From Thermoproteota archaeon (GTDB lineage: Archaea > Thermoproteota > Methanomethylicia > Culexarchaeales > Culexmicrobiaceae), in assembly GCA_003650625.1 (NCBI GenBank), contig QMQW01000019.1:1-7530 (forward strand): a DNA stretch of 7,530 bases, written 5' to 3'. Shown here piece by piece: positions 5,528-7,530 of the stretch; positions within the stretch are counted from its first letter, which is position 1; each line of letters begins with the position of its first letter. The notes beneath the pieces were generated by a model. It ran no database searches and had not been told where the DNA came from. It was given only the letters and a program-made list of their open reading frames with translations. The position numbers and the translations under genes are program-made.

Positions 5528-6958
5528 ATGGAGCTCTCGATCCTCAGCAACCTCCAAATGGCATCCATGATACTAACGCTGATAATCTCCCTAATTTCAT
5601 CAGCTGTAATCGGCTTTCACGTCACGTACTACTGGATTGGAAAAATAAAAAGCAGAGAAGCAGAGCAATTGAAGAAGCTAGAGACGGCGCCTCCCATAAC
5701 CATAATCGTACCAGTAAGAAATGAGCCAATAGGCATCATTACTAGACTCCTCGAAGCATTAGCACAACAGCAATACCCCAAGGATAAAATGGAAATAATA
5801 GTGGTCAGCGATGATGAAGAAGCATACTTCAAGGAAATCAAGCAAAAGTTGGAGGAGATCAGCAGCGAGAAAAGTCTTTCGGTAAGAATATTCAGGAGAG
5901 AGAATCCCAAGGGATTTAAAGCAGGAGCGCTGAACTACGCGCTCCAAAGGAGCAATGGAAAATACGTGGTAATCTTCGATGCAGATGCAGTTCCAGAGCC
6001 GAACTACCTGAAAAAGGCAATTCAATTCCTAGAAGCCAATAGTGAAATAGACGGCTTAGCGGCCCGCTGGATTCCGCTAAACATGAGCTCAACACCCATA
6101 TCTGAAGCTCAAGCAGTATCCCTAGACTTCCTAACGTCAATTTTCTACGAAGGCCGCTCAAGAATTGAAGGCCCAATAATAGCGCCTGGATGCGGCTGCA
6201 TCTTCAGGAAAAAAGCCGTATTAAAGGTTGGAGGGTGGAATGAAGACTGCCTAGCCGAAGACGTAGAACTATCAGTGAAACTCCTACTAAGCGGAGGAAA
6301 AATAGCATATTTAAGCAGCGCCAATGTGAAAGTTGAAAACCCAGAAACCTATGGAGCATTCAAAAAGCAGCAGGCAAGATGGATCTACGGGTCAACCCAA
6401 GTTCTAGTGAAGTACTTCACCAAGATAATTAAGTCCAACATTCCACTACTCTGGAAGCTCGACTTAATACTTTACCTACTGCAATACCACGTGCTCCTAG
6501 CCAACTTCGCCTTCGCAAGCCTAGCCTTAGCATCAATACTCGCTCAAACAGACCTACTACTACCAAGCATTTACTTCTCGCCAATCCTAATGGCACTGCT
6601 CGCAATTCAAGCCTACGCATATTACGATACGGCCAGAAAGCTCGGCTTTAACACAATTAAAAGCATCACAGTCATGGGAAGATGCACAGCCATAGCAGCA
6701 GCCCTAGCGCCATTAGTGCTTTTGCAAAACGCCAAAATCCTAACAGGATTTAGAGAGAGGTGGTACACAACGCCCAAGGGGCCACTTGCAAAGGCAGTTA
6801 AAGGATTAAATCTAGCAGAGCCACTTCTAGGAATAGCCGGCACGCTTGCAGGCCTACTACTACTAAAAATGGGATTCACCGCCTCAGCCATGTGCCTATT
6901 CACGCTAAGCCTACCATTCATCTACGTCAGCTGGAAAGCCGGTCGAGGAGTGTGGTGA
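5528..6958 (+). CDS. Membrane-bound processive-type glycosyltransferase family 2
   Basis: A 476-residue membrane enzyme of the cellulose-synthase/hyaluronan-synthase/NodC-like layout. A transmembrane segment lies at about 12-36, followed by a cytoplasmic GT-A domain at about 55-295. Hydrophobic segments follow at about 311-335, 346-364, 384-402, 432-447 and 452-469. Catalytic motifs are all present: IIVPVRNE (59-66), the donor-binding aspartates D95-D96, the metal-binding DAD (151-153), the ED pair with the likely base (E244-D245) and QQARW (281-285), the QxxRW motif of processive family-2 enzymes. GFRERWYTTPKG at about 407-418 is a loop before the last helices. It likely builds or extends a polysaccharide or glycolipid with transfer across the membrane; donor and product are unknown. 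The ATG at 5528 is one base after the PadR stop and has GGTGGT at 5519-5524. It is probably co-regulated with PadR. It is intact. Confidence 0.9.
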   Translation: MELSILSNLQMASMILTLIISLISSAVIGFHVTYYWIGKIKSREAEQLKKLETAPPITIIVPVRNEPIGIITRLLEALAQQQYPKDKMEIIVVSDDEEAYFKEIKQKLEEISSEKSLSVRIFRRENPKGFKAGALNYALQRSNGKYVVIFDADAVPEPNYLKKAIQFLEANSEIDGLAARWIPLNMSSTPISEAQAVSLDFLTSIFYEGRSRIEGPIIAPGCGCIFRKKAVLKVGGWNEDCLAEDVELSVKLLLSGGKIAYLSSANVKVENPETYGAFKKQQARWIYGSTQVLVKYFTKIIKSNIPLLWKLDLILYLLQYHVLLANFAFASLALASILAQTDLLLPSIYFSPILMALLAIQAYAYYDTARKLGFNTIKSITVMGRCTAIAAALAPLVLLQNAKILTGFRERWYTTPKGPLAKAVKGLNLAEPLLGIAGTLAGLLLLKMGFTASAMCLFTLSLPFIYVSWKAGRGVW

Positions 6959-6996
6959 TAAGGCCATCATCAACCGCGAAATCAGCATAAAGCCAA

Positions 6997-7407
6997 CTAC
7001 AGCAGGGAAACAACAGTCACCTTAAGTTGCTTTATCCCCCTAATCTTAGCAAGCTCTCTCATCAATTCCTTAATGCGCCTTGAATCACCCCTTAAAGCCA
7101 CAATTTCAAGGCAGTTCTCCTCATCAAGATGAATATGCATTGTTGAGCTAATCACATCCGTAAAGTGGTGCTGCACATGGGTCAACTCATCCTCCAAACC
7201 CCTAACAGTGTGGTCGAAAAGCAGTACAACAGCACCTACACTTTCACCTGAAACTTCCTGCATCCACTTGTAATCGCTAATTAAATTGCGCATGGCAACT
7301 TGAATAGCCTTAGACCTGTCCCTAAACCCCATCTGCCTAATAACATCATCAAACTCCCTCAACAGCTCCCTAGGCACTGAAACCCCGAACCTAGTAACGC
7401 GGCTCAT
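6997..7407 (-). CDS. nikR: NikR nickel-responsive transcriptional regulator
   Basis: A 136-residue repressor that binds Ni(II) and then DNA, usually shutting down nickel uptake. The N-terminal ribbon-helix-helix spans about 2-46 (VTRFGVSVPRELL... then GFRDRSKAIQVAMRNLI). The C-terminal ACT-like tetramerisation domain spans about 55-136. The nickel ligands of the E. coli protein (H76, H87, H89, C95) are all present here as H80, H91, H93 and C99 with identical spacing (H-x10-H-x-H-x5-C), in HHFTD...MHIHLDEENCLEIVALRGD. Length is close to the 133 residues of the E. coli protein. The ATG at 7407 is preferred, with GGTGA ending 5 bases upstream. An ATG at 7419 is in frame but overlaps that site. 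It is convergent with the family-2 glycosyltransferase (38-base gap) and divergent from a gene leaving the window at the right, the natural candidate for its target. Confidence in family and metal site is high. Confidence 0.95.
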   Translation of the reverse strand: MSRVTRFGVSVPRELLREFDDVIRQMGFRDRSKAIQVAMRNLISDYKWMQEVSGESVGAVVLLFDHTVRGLEDELTHVQHHFTDVISSTMHIHLDEENCLEIVALRGDSRRIKELMRELAKIRGIKQLKVTVVSLL

Positions 7408-7422
7408 CAAATTCACCATCCA

Positions 7423-7452
7423 GTTAATATTAATAATGAACCCTTAATTAAC
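7423..7452. promoter_or_regulatory. nikR promoter region with inverted repeat GTTAAT-N18-ATTAAC
   Basis: Arms GTTAAT (7423-7428) and ATTAAC (7447-7452) are separated by 18 bases. The E. coli NikR operator is a 6-base inverted repeat with a 16-base spacer, so the geometry is similar but the sequence differs. On the minus strand TTAATTAA (7452-7445 region) is about 25 bases before a transcript start near 7422 and could be the nikR TATA box. Because the arms are AT-rich, the repeat may be chance. Confidence 0.4.
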
Positions 7453-7482
7453 GATTAGCCGACATAAAGTATCACGAAAAAG

Positions 7483-7490
7483 TATTTAAG
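7483..7490 (+). promoter_or_regulatory. TATA-like element for a rightward gene at the window edge
   Basis: TATTTAAG lies about 35 bases before the GTG at 7522. A transcript start near 7510-7513 would leave a short leader containing the purine-rich AAGGGG. Two copies of AAAGTAT (7466-7472 and 7479-7485) lie just before and into this element. Confidence 0.4.
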
Positions 7491-7521
7491 TAACACAAAT
7501 ACACCAAGCAAGGGGTTTAAA

Positions 7522-7530
7522 GTGCCCGAA
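7522..7530 (+). CDS. Probable start of a truncated gene (GTG CCC GAA ...)
   Basis: Only three codons (start-Pro-Glu) are visible before the window ends. Support comes from context: a TATA-like box at 7483-7490, the purine-rich AAGGGG at 7510-7515 about 6 bases before the GTG, and its position divergent from nikR. The product cannot be known from this window. The gene could be a NikR target, but nothing in the visible bases shows that. Confidence 0.35.

Noticed and set aside
6429..6921. Minus-strand frames (63 and 99 residues) opposite the family-2 glycosyltransferase
   Set aside because: They lie antisense to a well-supported gene with intact motifs, have no ribosome sites or domains, and look like codon-bias shadows.
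7466..7485. Direct repeat AAAGTAT (two copies, 13 bases apart) as a regulator site
   Set aside because: Seven-base AT-rich repeats are common in intergenic DNA of this composition, and nothing ties them to a known regulator.

Overview
The window looks like a chromosomal segment of an archaeon. The evidence is an archaeal-type (type II) methionine aminopeptidase, two tRNA genes with encoded CCA ends, TATA-like boxes placed about 25-30 bases before the likely transcript starts, short leaders with GGTGA or GGAGG ribosome sites, and a polytopic glycosyltransferase set of archaeal style. DNA between genes is AT-rich, while the tRNA acceptor stems are made only of G:C pairs, which hints at a thermophile. 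A TACK-type (Thermoproteota-like) lineage is a reasonable guess, but the sequence alone does not fix the phylum.

Layout. Positions 85-240 (+) encode a 51-residue protein with eight cysteines in four CxxC pairs. Positions 324-1815 (-) hold a two-gene operon for two exported proteins of unknown family. Positions 1934-3153 form a housekeeping block: tRNA-Thr(GGT) (-), methionine aminopeptidase (-), and the divergent tRNA-Ile(GAT) (+). Positions 3167-6958 form a divergent cluster that looks like surface-glycan or glycolipid biosynthesis. A family-4 glycosyltransferase and a VTT/DedA-like membrane protein run leftward. A PadR-like regulator and a membrane-bound family-2 glycosyltransferase run rightward. 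Both arms appear to share one TATA-like element near 5117. Positions 6997-7407 (-) encode a NikR nickel-responsive repressor with an intact metal site. The right edge carries the promoter and probable first codons of a divergent, truncated gene.

How the genes may work together. The PadR protein sits between the two glycosyltransferase arms and is well placed to control both. A candidate 17-bp palindrome lies next to the shared TATA box. The DedA-like protein fits a model in which a lipid carrier or lipid-linked sugar is moved across the membrane to supply the glycosyltransferases; this is inference from family knowledge and gene order. NikR may control the gene divergent from it, whose identity lies outside the window.

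The least explained part is the pair of exported proteins at 324-1815. No stretch longer than about 120 bases lacks a gene. No CRISPR array, insertion sequence or replication origin was seen.
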